Shown piece by piece: positions 1 to 6,762 of a stretch of 40,982 bases of DNA. A program made the translations under genes and the position numbers. Positions within the stretch are counted from its first letter, which is position 1. Each line of letters begins with the position of its first letter. Below the pieces are notes generated by a model. The model was not told the origin of the DNA, searched no databases, and saw only the letters and a program-made list of their open reading frames with translations. Origin of the DNA: Acidobacteriota bacterium (GTDB taxonomy: Bacteria > Acidobacteriota > Vicinamibacteria > Vicinamibacterales > UBA2999); contig JAUSDY010000003.1 of the NCBI GenBank assembly GCA_030650395.1, positions 1 through 40,982 of the forward strand. Direction: 5' to 3'.

Positions 1-197
1 GCGGGAATCTGATACTCCCAGACCCGGCTGCTGCCAGTATTCGCGTGCAGGAACACCACGGCCTCGCCCGTGCCGCCGGTATCCGTGTACCACAGCCGTA
101 CTCCAGGCAACTCCGCATGCGTCTCGCGCTGCGACGGCTGCGCGTTTGCCGTCAGCGAGAGCGCCAACAGCCAAGCCGCGATCAATGTTGTTTTCAA
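1..197 (-). CDS. alpha/beta hydrolase, N-terminal fragment (runs off window start)
   Basis: Reading the minus strand from a TTG at 197 gives 65 residues with no stop before the window edge. A hydrophobic signal peptide (residues 1-19, ending around TANAQ) is followed by a segment LPGVRLWYTDTGG and VVFLHANTGSS. The second matches strand beta-3 and the oxyanion-loop 'HG' region that opens an alpha/beta-hydrolase fold, with Asn in place of the usual Gly after His. The TTG start is supported by AGGAG nine bases upstream; no ATG or GTG lies in frame between them. The nucleophile elbow and catalytic triad lie outside the window, so the substrate cannot be inferred. The protein is probably secreted or periplasmic. 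It is 44 bases downstream of the lipocalin-like gene on the same strand and may belong to that operon. Confidence 0.75.
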   Translation of the reverse strand, partial: MKTTLIAAWLLALSLTANAQPSQRETHAELPGVRLWYTDTGGTGEAVVFLHANTGSSRVWEYQIP

Positions 198-241
198 AAT
201 AGTGATCTCCTGGCCTCCTGTTGTAGTCTTTGGTCTTCTGT

Positions 242-727
242 TTAGGGCACCCGTTCGAGGGTCAGGCGGCGGGTCAGCGTGTCAGTACCCGCGCGCATCG
301 AGCCCGGCGCCGGTCCGAAGAACATCTTGCCGTTCTCGAAGCGGAAGAATCGAATCTGCTCCGTGCTCACGTAGTTGGGCCGCCACGCCGCCTCAACCTT
401 CAACGTCACTTTGCCGGCGGCTTCATCGATGGCGCACGGCCCTGAGTACGCGATGTAACTGCTGAGGAGCGCGGCGCTCATCTGCTCGCTGACGCCCGGT
501 GTGGCGGCCGTAAACGACGGCACGTCGCTCGACATGATCTGCACATAGCAGTGCCCGCCCTGCACAACGATGGTGCCGACGGGATTCTTGCCCCAGGGCA
601 GCCGCGCGACCGAGCCATCGGCGCGGATGTCTTCGGCGGCGAGCAGTTTCCAGCGGCCCTGGATCGTCTGCGCGTCAGCAACCGTCGAGAGTCCGAGAAG
701 CACGAGCGCGATGATGGTTGTTGTCAT
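242..727 (-). CDS. secreted lipocalin-like domain protein
   Basis: 161 residues. A short signal peptide (about 1-19, ending VADAQ) precedes a lipocalin-like barrel pattern: QGRWKLLAAEDIRADG at 22-37, GTIVVQGGHCYVQIM at 51-65 and a C-terminal ENGKMFFG stretch. This layout (W near the N terminus, repeated beta strands, about 140 residues) is typical of the lipocalin-like/DUF family often found beside amidohydrolases and hydrolases in Acidobacteriota. The ATG at 727 overlaps the amidohydrolase stop by four bases (ATGA), so translation is probably coupled; this decides the start against a longer frame running to 1189. The ligand is unknown. The family assignment rests on pattern recognition, not an alignment. 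Confidence 0.8.
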   Translation of the reverse strand: MTTTIIALVLLGLSTVADAQTIQGRWKLLAAEDIRADGSVARLPWGKNPVGTIVVQGGHCYVQIMSSDVPSFTAATPGVSEQMSAALLSSYIAYSGPCAIDEAAGKVTLKVEAAWRPNYVSTEQIRFFRFENGKMFFGPAPGSMRAGTDTLTRRLTLERVP

Positions 728-1734
728 GGCAGTTTCAGCAGTCGAACCGCATTCCCCCAGTAGATCCGATCGCGCTCCTCGGCGCTGATCGGCAGCCGGT
801 CGATGATCGCGATCGTCTCGCGGATGTACATCGATCCCTTTTCTGGATCGAACGGCGCGTCCGACGCAAACAGCACGTGGCCGGCGCCGAAGAACTTGAG
901 CCCGCACACGGTGGCATCGTAGGCGCCGAACACCGCCGTGTCGCCGTAGAACATCTTGAAGTAATCGAGCGGCCGCTTTGTGAGACGCTTCAGCACCTGC
1001 GAATAGTCCTGATCCGAGGTGCGGGCGCCGAGCTGATCCATGCCCGGTCCCAGGCGCCCCTCGAAATACGGCGCCATCGCGCCCATGTGGTGCGTGATGA
1101 TCTTGATGTCGGGAAGGCGATCGAACAGCCCGGAGAAGACCAGCCGGGCCATCGCGGCGCTGGTGTCGTACGGCCAGCCGAACGTCCACCAGATCTCATA
1201 TTGCGAACGGTCTTCGGTCGCGTAATCCGAGAACTCCGCGCTTCGGTAGGGATGGAGCCAGATCGGCAGATCGTGCCGGGCCATGGCGTCGAATAGCGGC
1301 AGGAATTCCGGCGCGTCGAGGGGCTTGCCGGCGATGTTCGAAAAAATCTGGACGCCGCGCGCGCTGAGATCGCCAATCGCCCGATCGATCTCTTTTAACG
1401 TGGCATCGGGGTTGTTGAGCGGCAGCGACGCGATGAATCCCGGGAAGCGATCCGGATAGCGGCGCACCAGCTCCGCCATGCCGTCGTTGGCGCGGCGCGC
1501 GAGATCGATCGCATCAACCGGGTTGGCGTACGCCTCAATCGGCGGTGTGGAGATCGACAGGATCTGCTGATAGCCCTCGAAGGTGTCCATCACCTTGAAC
1601 CGCACGTCGAGGTCGACCAGCATCGGCACCCCGCGCATGCGCTTGCCGGTGTCCTTGAAGCCGGGCGCGACCTCGTTCATCCGGGTCACGTACGGTTCGG
1701 GCAGGATGTGCGTGAAAATATCTATCTTGCGCAT
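724..1734 (-). CDS. amidohydrolase family protein (ACMSD-like metal-dependent TIM barrel)
   Basis: 336 residues, the usual size for the ACMSD/gamma-resorcylate decarboxylase branch of amidohydrolases. Visible motifs: the N-terminal strand IDIFTHILPEPY (H9), WLHPYR near residue 180, ITHHMGAMAPYFEGRL near 240, and LFASDAPFDPEKG near 300 carrying the conserved Asp. In canonical ACMSD the first motif is HxH; here the first His is Phe7, a subfamily trait that changes the expected metal site. The likely reaction is hydrolysis or non-oxidative decarboxylation of a small cyclic or aromatic acid, but no substrate can be read from the sequence. It lies four bases after the DUF1028 gene and overlaps the lipocalin-like gene downstream, so the three form one transcription unit. 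Confidence 0.88.
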   Translation of the reverse strand: MRKIDIFTHILPEPYVTRMNEVAPGFKDTGKRMRGVPMLVDLDVRFKVMDTFEGYQQILSISTPPIEAYANPVDAIDLARRANDGMAELVRRYPDRFPGFIASLPLNNPDATLKEIDRAIGDLSARGVQIFSNIAGKPLDAPEFLPLFDAMARHDLPIWLHPYRSAEFSDYATEDRSQYEIWWTFGWPYDTSAAMARLVFSGLFDRLPDIKIITHHMGAMAPYFEGRLGPGMDQLGARTSDQDYSQVLKRLTKRPLDYFKMFYGDTAVFGAYDATVCGLKFFGAGHVLFASDAPFDPEKGSMYIRETIAIIDRLPISAEERDRIYWGNAVRLLKLP

Positions 1735-1738
1735 GGCG

Positions 1739-2860
1739 TCATCGCGTTTTTTTCTTCGCCAGGTATGCCGCTTTCAATGCGTCCACCAGCCTCGCATCGA
1801 CCAGCCCGGGCGCGTTGCCCTGGAAGTTGAGCTTGCGATCGGTCCTGAACTTATCCACCGCCGCGATCGCCTCGTCGTCAAACGTCGCGAAATCGCGCGT
1901 GTAGCTGGCCGTCGCCTGACGGGCCTCGGCGATCGCCTTGTCGTAGGCCGCCGGATTCGTCTTGCGCAACTCCTGCAGCGCCGGCGTGTTGGTCCCCCGC
2001 GGCGCGTCAGGGAAGGCCGCGAGCGTGGGCCGCCAATAGCCCAGCGCGTGCAGCATCCGTTTCAACTCGACCACGTCGGCGCCCTCGACGCGAGAGAAGG
2101 TGCGATAGCCGAGCCGCCGGCCGGTCGTGTAGTAGATGCGCTTCATCTCGGCCACCGGATCGGCGTGCTCGCCGACTTCGATCGCCAGCGTGATGTGGTC
2201 GTTGCCGCGTCCGGAGTCGTTCGGGTCGGCGACCTTGATCGCCGCCGACTGCAGGTTGCCCCAACGGCGATCGCCGCCCTTGGCGTAGCCGGCTTCCATC
2301 GCGAGAATCATGCGCTCGGCCAGCGGCAGGCCCGCGCCTTCGGTCGACTCGAACGTCGCCGCCACCGCCTCGACCACCTCGGGGCCGACCATGATGTTCG
2401 CCTGCACCGTGTAGTTCAAGCCCTGCCGGCTGCCCGCCCAATCGCCATTGCCCTTGCCGGTGTGTGCCGCCGATCGCCCCTTCATGTCGATCATCCCGAG
2501 CTGCCGGGATTCGCGTTGTTGATCGTCAGACAGCAACTGCGCGATGGCCGCCGCGGGCTCGACACCTTTCGCCATCAAGTCCAATCCGCGCGCGCCGTAC
2601 TCGACCATCGTGGAGGCCTGCGTGCAGACGGCGCCGATGCCCGCGCGCACGTGCGGCACGGCGCGGCCCACGAACGGCACGCGCGTGGTGACGGTGGCGC
2701 CCGACTGGCCGGTCGCCGGATCGATCGCGCACAGTGAAAATGTCGAGTACTGCGGCAGCCCTTCGTCGTTGATAGTCACGCCGTCTGCCGCGCGCTGTTG
2801 GGCAAGAGCCGTGAACGACAGAACGGACGTCATCACGATCGCGATGAAGAGACGGGTCAT
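1739..2860 (-). CDS. secreted DUF1028 family protein
   Basis: 373 residues from an ATG at 2860. A good AGGAG sits five bases upstream, and the start gives a clean signal peptide (MTRLFIAIVMTSVLSFTALAQ). Residues about 35-250 match DUF1028, an Ntn-hydrolase-like family: TFSLCAIDPATGQSG, RAGIGAVCTQA, RQLGMIDMKGRSAAHTG, NYTVQANIMVG, and PLAERMILAMEAGYAKGGDRRWG. Residues 280-373 form a helical C-terminal extension with PGLVDARLVDALKAAYL near the end. The enzymatic activity of DUF1028 is not established. The longer reading that starts at 2920 lacks a ribosome site and puts a charged stretch before the signal peptide, so I rejected it. First gene of the minus-strand DUF1028-amidohydrolase-lipocalin unit. 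Confidence 0.87.
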   Translation of the reverse strand: MTRLFIAIVMTSVLSFTALAQQRAADGVTINDEGLPQYSTFSLCAIDPATGQSGATVTTRVPFVGRAVPHVRAGIGAVCTQASTMVEYGARGLDLMAKGVEPAAAIAQLLSDDQQRESRQLGMIDMKGRSAAHTGKGNGDWAGSRQGLNYTVQANIMVGPEVVEAVAATFESTEGAGLPLAERMILAMEAGYAKGGDRRWGNLQSAAIKVADPNDSGRGNDHITLAIEVGEHADPVAEMKRIYYTTGRRLGYRTFSRVEGADVVELKRMLHALGYWRPTLAAFPDAPRGTNTPALQELRKTNPAAYDKAIAEARQATASYTRDFATFDDEAIAAVDKFRTDRKLNFQGNAPGLVDARLVDALKAAYLAKKKTR

Positions 2861-2916
2861 GAATGCTCCTGTAACAGCGACGGCTAAAGCCATCGCTCTC
2901 CGGACGCGCCACGATA

Positions 2917-3144
2917 TCACGGCGCTCCGAGGCGAACGCGCGCCCCTTGCATGGCGAAGGCCAGCTCACGCGGATCGCCGGGGCCGGGTGAGTGCGCCGT
3001 GCCAAGCACACGGCCGACAAATTGAAACTTCGGGGAATCTTCAGGCCCGCCCACGCCGGAGCGGAGGGTGACGACGAACAGCGCAAGCGTCAGCAGTCCG
3101 ATGCCGGCCGCCCACGCCCTGTCGCGCCGGCTCAGCTCACCCAC
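2917..3144 (-). CDS. small single-helix membrane protein downstream of radical SAM gene
   Basis: 75 residues. A GTG at 3144 lies inside the end of the radical SAM gene (13-base overlap), in another frame. The protein has a basic N terminus (ELSRRDRAW), one hydrophobic helix (AAGIGLLTLALFVVTL, about 12-27), and then a short extracytoplasmic tail with GPEDSPKFQFVG and RELAFAMQGARVRLG. This is the topology of a small N-in membrane anchor. I recognise no family. Its overlap makes it the probable last gene of the sigma-STAS-coiled coil-radical SAM operon. It could be a spurious open frame in GC-rich DNA, but the positive-inside hydrophobic helix right after the overlap argues for a real gene. Confidence 0.5.
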   Translation of the reverse strand: MGELSRRDRAWAAGIGLLTLALFVVTLRSGVGGPEDSPKFQFVGRVLGTAHSPGPGDPRELAFAMQGARVRLGAP

Positions 3145-4493
3145 AGCGTGCGCATCGTCGTCGGCGAGCCGCAGGCTTCGAACCAGTCGATGCCCTCGCT
3201 CACCAGATCGAACTTGAGCCCGTAACGTCCTGGTGTCTCGGGTGCAGGCACTTCGATGCGGACGGTGGTCTGCGCCCCTGGCGCGAGGTCCGAGGGCAAC
3301 CAGGCGCGGGCGTGATCGCGATTGAGCAGCGTGCCGTCGGGAGCGACCAGCTGCGCGCCGAGGCGAACGAGGCGGCGCCCGTAGCTGGCTTGCGCGCGAA
3401 ACGGCCGGCTCGAGAGGTTCTTGACGTGCGCGGTCAGCGTCAGCGGCGTTGCGGCCCTGGCGAGGAACGGCAGATCCGGCAGCACCGTGCGCACGTCGAT
3501 CTCGGCGCGCGGCGTCGCGCCCGCGATGGCATTGCCCAGACCGCTGACATCCCACACCTCGTACTTGATCCGCTCATGGTCGGGCGAGCCGGGCGCGAAG
3601 CGGCGCGAGAAGCTGTCTTCGGGGTGGTCGGTGAGCTCCCAGCAGAGGCGATCGACGCCGATGTCGGCGGCCATCTGCCGCGCACGCGCCATCTCTTCGT
3701 CGGAGTCGTTCCAGTTGAACAGGATGTAGCGCCAGTTCACGAACGGGACGTCGCGGCCGATTTGTCCCTTCTCATCGATCAGGGCGCGCAGGTTGGCGAT
3801 CGCCTTGTCGAAGTTGCCGCGCTGCCGATAGCGCACGTAGGCTTCCTGCGACGAGCCGTCGAGCGAGAACGTCACTTCGTCGATGCCCGAGCGCGCCAGC
3901 TGTCGGACCTTTTCCTCGGTGAACGCCAGGCCGTTGGTGCTGGTGTAGAGGTAGATATGCGGGAACTTCGTCTTGATGTACTCGCACATCTCGACGGCGC
4001 GCTTGTGAAGAAACGCTTCGCCGTAATTGAAGAAGTCGATCCGCCCGAGCGTGGGCCCGGCTTCGTCGATGATTCGCGTGAACAGGTCGAAGTCGAGCAT
4101 TCCCGCCTGCCGCGTGCGGGTGATGCCGGTTTCGGGCGCGCAGCACGCCTGGAAGCACGAGATGTTGCAGGCCGCCGTGCACTCGATATACAGACGCCCC
4201 GGGATCGCGCTGACGTTGAGGTCGCGCTGCGGCGGAGCCTGATCCGGTTCGAGCGGCAGCTTGAGCGGGCAGTCGCCGCAGAATGTCGAGCCACCGGCGT
4301 TGATGTCGGTGCGAAGCTGCGTAGCAACAGGGCCGCGCCAGATATCAGCGATCGACGAGGTCCGTGTATCGCCGAGCACGCGCTGCGCATACGGATCGGC
4401 GCAGCCGCACACCATGCGGCCGTCGCAGAGCAGGACGCCGATCGACCAGGGCCACGAACAGGTAAAACGAGTTGCCAGGTAGTTGAGCGACAT
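3132..4493 (-). CDS. radical SAM protein with N-terminal SPASM-like cluster and C-terminal beta-sandwich
   Basis: 453 residues in three parts. Residues 12-75 resemble a SPASM domain that binds auxiliary Fe-S (Cys 12, 23, 29, 31, 72, 75, with VLGDTRTSSIADIW between). Residues about 100-300 are the radical SAM barrel: ECTAACNISCFQACC at 104-118, FFNYGEAFLHKRA as the GGE-like strand, then STNG and FSLDGSS. Residues about 340-453 are a beta-sandwich (LTAHVKNLSSRPF, LPSDLAPGAQTTV, GRYGLKFDLVSEGIDWF) like those appended to glycan and methyltransferase proteins. SPASM is usually C-terminal, so the order is permuted. The cluster cysteines are spaced Cx3Cx3C, not the canonical Cx3Cx2C. Substrate unknown. 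It is the fourth gene of a sigma-factor operon and the gene before it ends in a heptamer repeat. Confidence 0.88.
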   Translation of the reverse strand: MSLNYLATRFTCSWPWSIGVLLCDGRMVCGCADPYAQRVLGDTRTSSIADIWRGPVATQLRTDINAGGSTFCGDCPLKLPLEPDQAPPQRDLNVSAIPGRLYIECTAACNISCFQACCAPETGITRTRQAGMLDFDLFTRIIDEAGPTLGRIDFFNYGEAFLHKRAVEMCEYIKTKFPHIYLYTSTNGLAFTEEKVRQLARSGIDEVTFSLDGSSQEAYVRYRQRGNFDKAIANLRALIDEKGQIGRDVPFVNWRYILFNWNDSDEEMARARQMAADIGVDRLCWELTDHPEDSFSRRFAPGSPDHERIKYEVWDVSGLGNAIAGATPRAEIDVRTVLPDLPFLARAATPLTLTAHVKNLSSRPFRAQASYGRRLVRLGAQLVAPDGTLLNRDHARAWLPSDLAPGAQTTVRIEVPAPETPGRYGLKFDLVSEGIDWFEACGSPTTMRTLWVS

Positions 4494-4494
4494 T

Positions 4495-4515
4495 TCTGAA
4501 CTCTGAACTCTTAAC
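4495..4515. repeat. heptamer array, three TCTKAAC units
   Basis: Three tandem 7-mers (TCTGAAC, TCTGAAC, TCTTAAC) fill the junction between the radical SAM start codon and the upstream coiled-coil gene. The last unit contains the TAA stop of the coiled-coil gene on the minus strand. Same unit family as the arrays at 22574, 24217 and 39354. Confidence 0.85.
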
Positions 4516-4777
4516 TTTTCCCGAGTTTCCGCAAATACGCCTCGAGCTTGTCGTTCTCGTACGACACCTGGTTGAGAAACAGGCTCTCCGCCAGATAGGC
4601 GCGCCGCTCGTCATCGGTCAGCTGACCGATCAGGTGATTGATCTCGCGGTTGAGGTCCTCGAACGACCGCTCCAGCTCTTTCTTGGCGGTGACCTCCTGG
4701 AACAACGCCTCGAGCACGGCGAGCAAGTCGCCGTCGAGCGCGACCTCGGTTCCGGATGTGGTCTTGATGCTGCGCAT
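4511..4777 (-). CDS. small acidic coiled-coil protein of unknown function, between STAS and radical SAM genes
   Basis: 88 residues, strongly helical: LLAVLEALFQEVTAKKELERSF (19-40) and EDLNREINHLIGQL (41-54) show heptad-like hydrophobic spacing, followed by a second helix YLAESLFLNQVSYENDKLEAYLRKLGKS. The N-terminal MRSIKTTSGTEVALDGD looks like a short beta hairpin. No family recognised and no catalytic residues visible. It starts two bases after the STAS stop, so it is co-translated with it, and its stop codon lies in a heptamer repeat. Position suggests a partner or adaptor of the STAS protein or of the radical SAM protein; that is inference only. Confidence 0.8.
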   Translation of the reverse strand: MRSIKTTSGTEVALDGDLLAVLEALFQEVTAKKELERSFEDLNREINHLIGQLTDDERRAYLAESLFLNQVSYENDKLEAYLRKLGKS

Positions 4778-4779
4778 GA

Positions 4780-5121
4780 CTAGCTCCCGAAGCTCTGAAG
4801 GGCGCCCGCCTCATCCGGGAACATCTTCAGGAAATTGTGCGCCCCCGTCATGGTGAGCATCGTCTCGACCCGCTTATTGACGCCCGCCAGCCGCAGCTCG
4901 CCGCCGGCCGCCGAGCTCTGGCGATAGAGGTCCATCAGGCACCCGATGGTGGCCGAGTCGACGTAGGTGACCTTCGACAGATCGATCACCACTTTCTTGT
5001 CGCCGGCCGACAGCAGCGACATCACCGCGCCGGAAAAATCCGCGAGCAGCGGATACATCAGCCGCGTTTCGCCGATGCGAACGATGGCGATGCCTTGAGA
5101 GCGGTCGGTGGTGAGATTCAT
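4780..5121 (-). CDS. STAS-domain anti-sigma factor antagonist (SpoIIAA/RsbV-like)
   Basis: 113 residues, the standard length for a stand-alone STAS domain. It begins with beta strands (GIAIVRIGETRLMYPLL) and carries the diagnostic VVIDLSKVTYVDSATIGCLMDL, where Ser56 in the DSA motif is the residue phosphorylated by a partner anti-sigma kinase in known anti-anti-sigma factors. GELRLAGVNKRVETMLTMTGAHNFLKMFPDEAGAL is the usual C-terminal helix-strand-helix. Known relatives bind a switch kinase to release a sigma factor. No HATPase anti-sigma kinase is encoded next to it here. It overlaps the ECF sigma gene by four bases, so the pair is translationally coupled. Confidence 0.92.
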   Translation of the reverse strand: MNLTTDRSQGIAIVRIGETRLMYPLLADFSGAVMSLLSAGDKKVVIDLSKVTYVDSATIGCLMDLYRQSSAAGGELRLAGVNKRVETMLTMTGAHNFLKMFPDEAGALQSFGS

Positions 5122-5717
5122 TCCGTAACCCTTTCGTCTTCGTCACGCAGCCGCTGGACCTGGCGGGCGAGCTCGGTGCGGCCGCGATTGATCCGAGATT
5201 TCACAGTGCCCTCGGGCAGCTGCAAGTGGTCCGCAATTTCCTGATACGAGAGTTCCTGGATGTCGCGCAGCATCACGGCGGTGCGCAGCGACGGCGCCAG
5301 CTCCGACATGGCCTTGCGCAGCAGCTCGACACGATCGCGCTGTTCGAGCGCCTGGTAGGCGTTCTGGCCGGGCGCGGAGGGCGTGAGCTCGCCGGCATCG
5401 ACGTCGCGATCGATGGTCTCGCGCTCCTTGCGCACGCTGCGATAGTGATCGATGCACAGGTTACGGCTCACGCTCACCAGCCAGGTCTGGAAATTGGCGC
5501 GCCGGTCGAAGGTGTGCAGCGACTTGAAGATCTTGAGAAACACGTCCTGCGTCAGGTCTTCGGCTTCGTCGTGGCGGCCCGTGAACTTGTAGGCAATGTT
5601 GAAGACCTTACGGCGGTGCTGGCGAACGATGTCTTCCCACGCGGTCTGGTCGCCGCCCAGGCAGCGCTGGATCAGGGCATCAATCGCATCAGTGGAAACC
5701 GACGAAGGATCGGGCAT
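5118..5717 (-). CDS. ECF (RpoE-like) RNA polymerase sigma factor
   Basis: 199 residues, ECF size. Region 2 is at about 25-95: DIVRQHRRKVFNIAYKFTG, then DEAEDLTQDVFLKIFKSL and FQTWLVSVSRNLCIDHYRS. Region 4 is at about 135-190: LRTAVMLRDIQELSYQEIADHL and LPEGTVKSRINRGRTELARQ, the helix-turn-helix for the -35 element. Regions 1.1 and 3 are absent, as in ECF factors. It heads an overlapping operon with a STAS protein rather than the usual zinc-finger anti-sigma factor, which suggests control by a partner-switch route. Start ATG at 5717 lies 37 bases downstream of an extended -10 (TGG-TATGAT). Confidence 0.93.
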   Translation of the reverse strand: MPDPSSVSTDAIDALIQRCLGGDQTAWEDIVRQHRRKVFNIAYKFTGRHDEAEDLTQDVFLKIFKSLHTFDRRANFQTWLVSVSRNLCIDHYRSVRKERETIDRDVDAGELTPSAPGQNAYQALEQRDRVELLRKAMSELAPSLRTAVMLRDIQELSYQEIADHLQLPEGTVKSRINRGRTELARQVQRLRDEDERVTE

Positions 5718-5753
5718 GTTTCAGCGGGCCGGACGGTCGGTCCCAGACTCGGA

Positions 5754-5759
5754 ATCATA
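5754..5759 (-). promoter_or_regulatory. extended -10 element upstream of the sigma-STAS-radical SAM operon
   Basis: On the minus strand TATGAT is preceded by TGG, an extended -10 pattern, about 36 bases from the sigma start codon. No good -35 lies 16-18 bases further up, which extended -10 promoters tolerate. Confidence 0.4.
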
Positions 5760-5893
5760 CCATCCCGTCCCATCATCGAATTCGACGACCATCTCCGTCC
5801 ATCTCAGTGAAGGAGCTGTTGCCCCCGCAATGCTCCGCAAACTCGCCGCCAATTCCGTGTCCGTTCTTCCAGGTAAGCAATCTGGAGGAGCAC

Positions 5894-6733
5894 ATGAGCC
5901 TTATCAAACGGCAACGCACACTGTGGCGGGCGGTCGTGTCAACCGGCGTCGTCATTCTCGCCCTCGGACTGGTTTTTCCGCAGCTGGCTGCTGCGCAGAC
6001 CGACCTGAAGAGTCCGAAGCCTGCGTTGGATCGCAACGGCGGGCAGATTCCGGGCCACTTCACGGTCACGATTTGCCGGGGAACGCCCTTTGACATGACC
6101 CCGATCAACCGGGGGCGCGATCGCTACACCACGCCGCATGACGTCCGGGTGACCAACACGACCGGCACGAGCGCGCGCGGCGGCTCGCAGGGCACCAACG
6201 GCACCATTCGTTTCACGTCCGGCGGGCCGGGTCTTCCGGGCCCGCTCGGCGAGACGACGATCGAGTACGACATCATCGATGGCTCGACCGGTGCGGCGCC
6301 GATCGCACCTGCCGTGAATACGCCGCCGCAGGCGGCGCCGAGCAATCCACCGCCAGCGGCTCCGCCCCCGCTGGCAACCGCCAACGGCACGTGGGCGCCG
6401 TCGTCGTGCCGCGTCGCCTCCGATCCGGGATTCCACGATGCGGTACTCGCACTCTGCCGCGTCCTGAGTATCTTCATCTTCACCGAAGGGTCTATCACCA
6501 TTGCGCACCCGGCGCCGTTTGTCACCATCACCGGCGACTACAACACGACCAGTGGCGTGTTCACCGCGACCGGTCGAGGCACCGTCGCTGGATTCCCTAA
6601 CGTCGGCGTTCGTGGCGAGGGCACCATCACGGCGAGCACGGGCCAGGCGCGGTTCAATTACACGCTGGGCACGGGCGGGGAATTGCCAATGGGGCAGCCA
6701 ATCACGTACGAAATCGTTTTGCAGAAGCGGTAG
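5894..6733 (+). CDS. secreted protein with proline-rich linker, unknown function
   Basis: 279 residues from ATG 5894, chosen because GGAGGAG ends three bases upstream and the start gives a signal peptide (basic MSLIKRQRTLWR, hydrophobic VVILALGLVFPQLAAAQ). The mature protein has an N-terminal domain (about 40-135, TVTICRGTPFDMTPINRG, with DVRVTNTTGT), a Pro/Ala-rich linker (about 138-162, PPQAAPSNPPPAAPPP), and a C-terminal beta-rich domain (about 165-279) with repeated Gly-Thr strands such as ITGDYNTTSGVFTATGRG and GVRGEGTITAS. The two Cys in the C-terminal part could form a disulfide. I recognise no family. It is divergent from the ECF sigma gene, so the 176-base gap may hold both promoters. 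Confidence 0.78.
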   Translation: MSLIKRQRTLWRAVVSTGVVILALGLVFPQLAAAQTDLKSPKPALDRNGGQIPGHFTVTICRGTPFDMTPINRGRDRYTTPHDVRVTNTTGTSARGGSQGTNGTIRFTSGGPGLPGPLGETTIEYDIIDGSTGAAPIAPAVNTPPQAAPSNPPPAAPPPLATANGTWAPSSCRVASDPGFHDAVLALCRVLSIFIFTEGSITIAHPAPFVTITGDYNTTSGVFTATGRGTVAGFPNVGVRGEGTITASTGQARFNYTLGTGGELPMGQPITYEIVLQKR

Positions 6734-6749
6734 GGCAGCCGGACTGCGC

Positions 6750-6755
6750 TAATAT
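6750..6755 (+). promoter_or_regulatory. -10-like TAATAT just upstream of lysA
   Basis: TAATAT ends seven bases before the GTG start of lysA. Transcription starting at the usual distance would begin at or next to the start codon, giving a leaderless or near-leaderless mRNA. No clear -35 is visible. Confidence 0.3.
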
Positions 6756-6762
6756 CGAGGGA

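Noticed and set aside
1583-2737. Plus-strand open frame of 384 codons opposite the DUF1028 gene
   Set aside because: Arg/His/Ala-rich shadow translation with no motif; the minus strand has a signal peptide, a ribosome site and DUF1028 motifs.
3312-4499. Plus-strand open frame of 395 codons opposite the radical SAM gene
   Set aside because: Shadow of the minus-strand gene; composition typical of an antisense frame and no recognisable domain.
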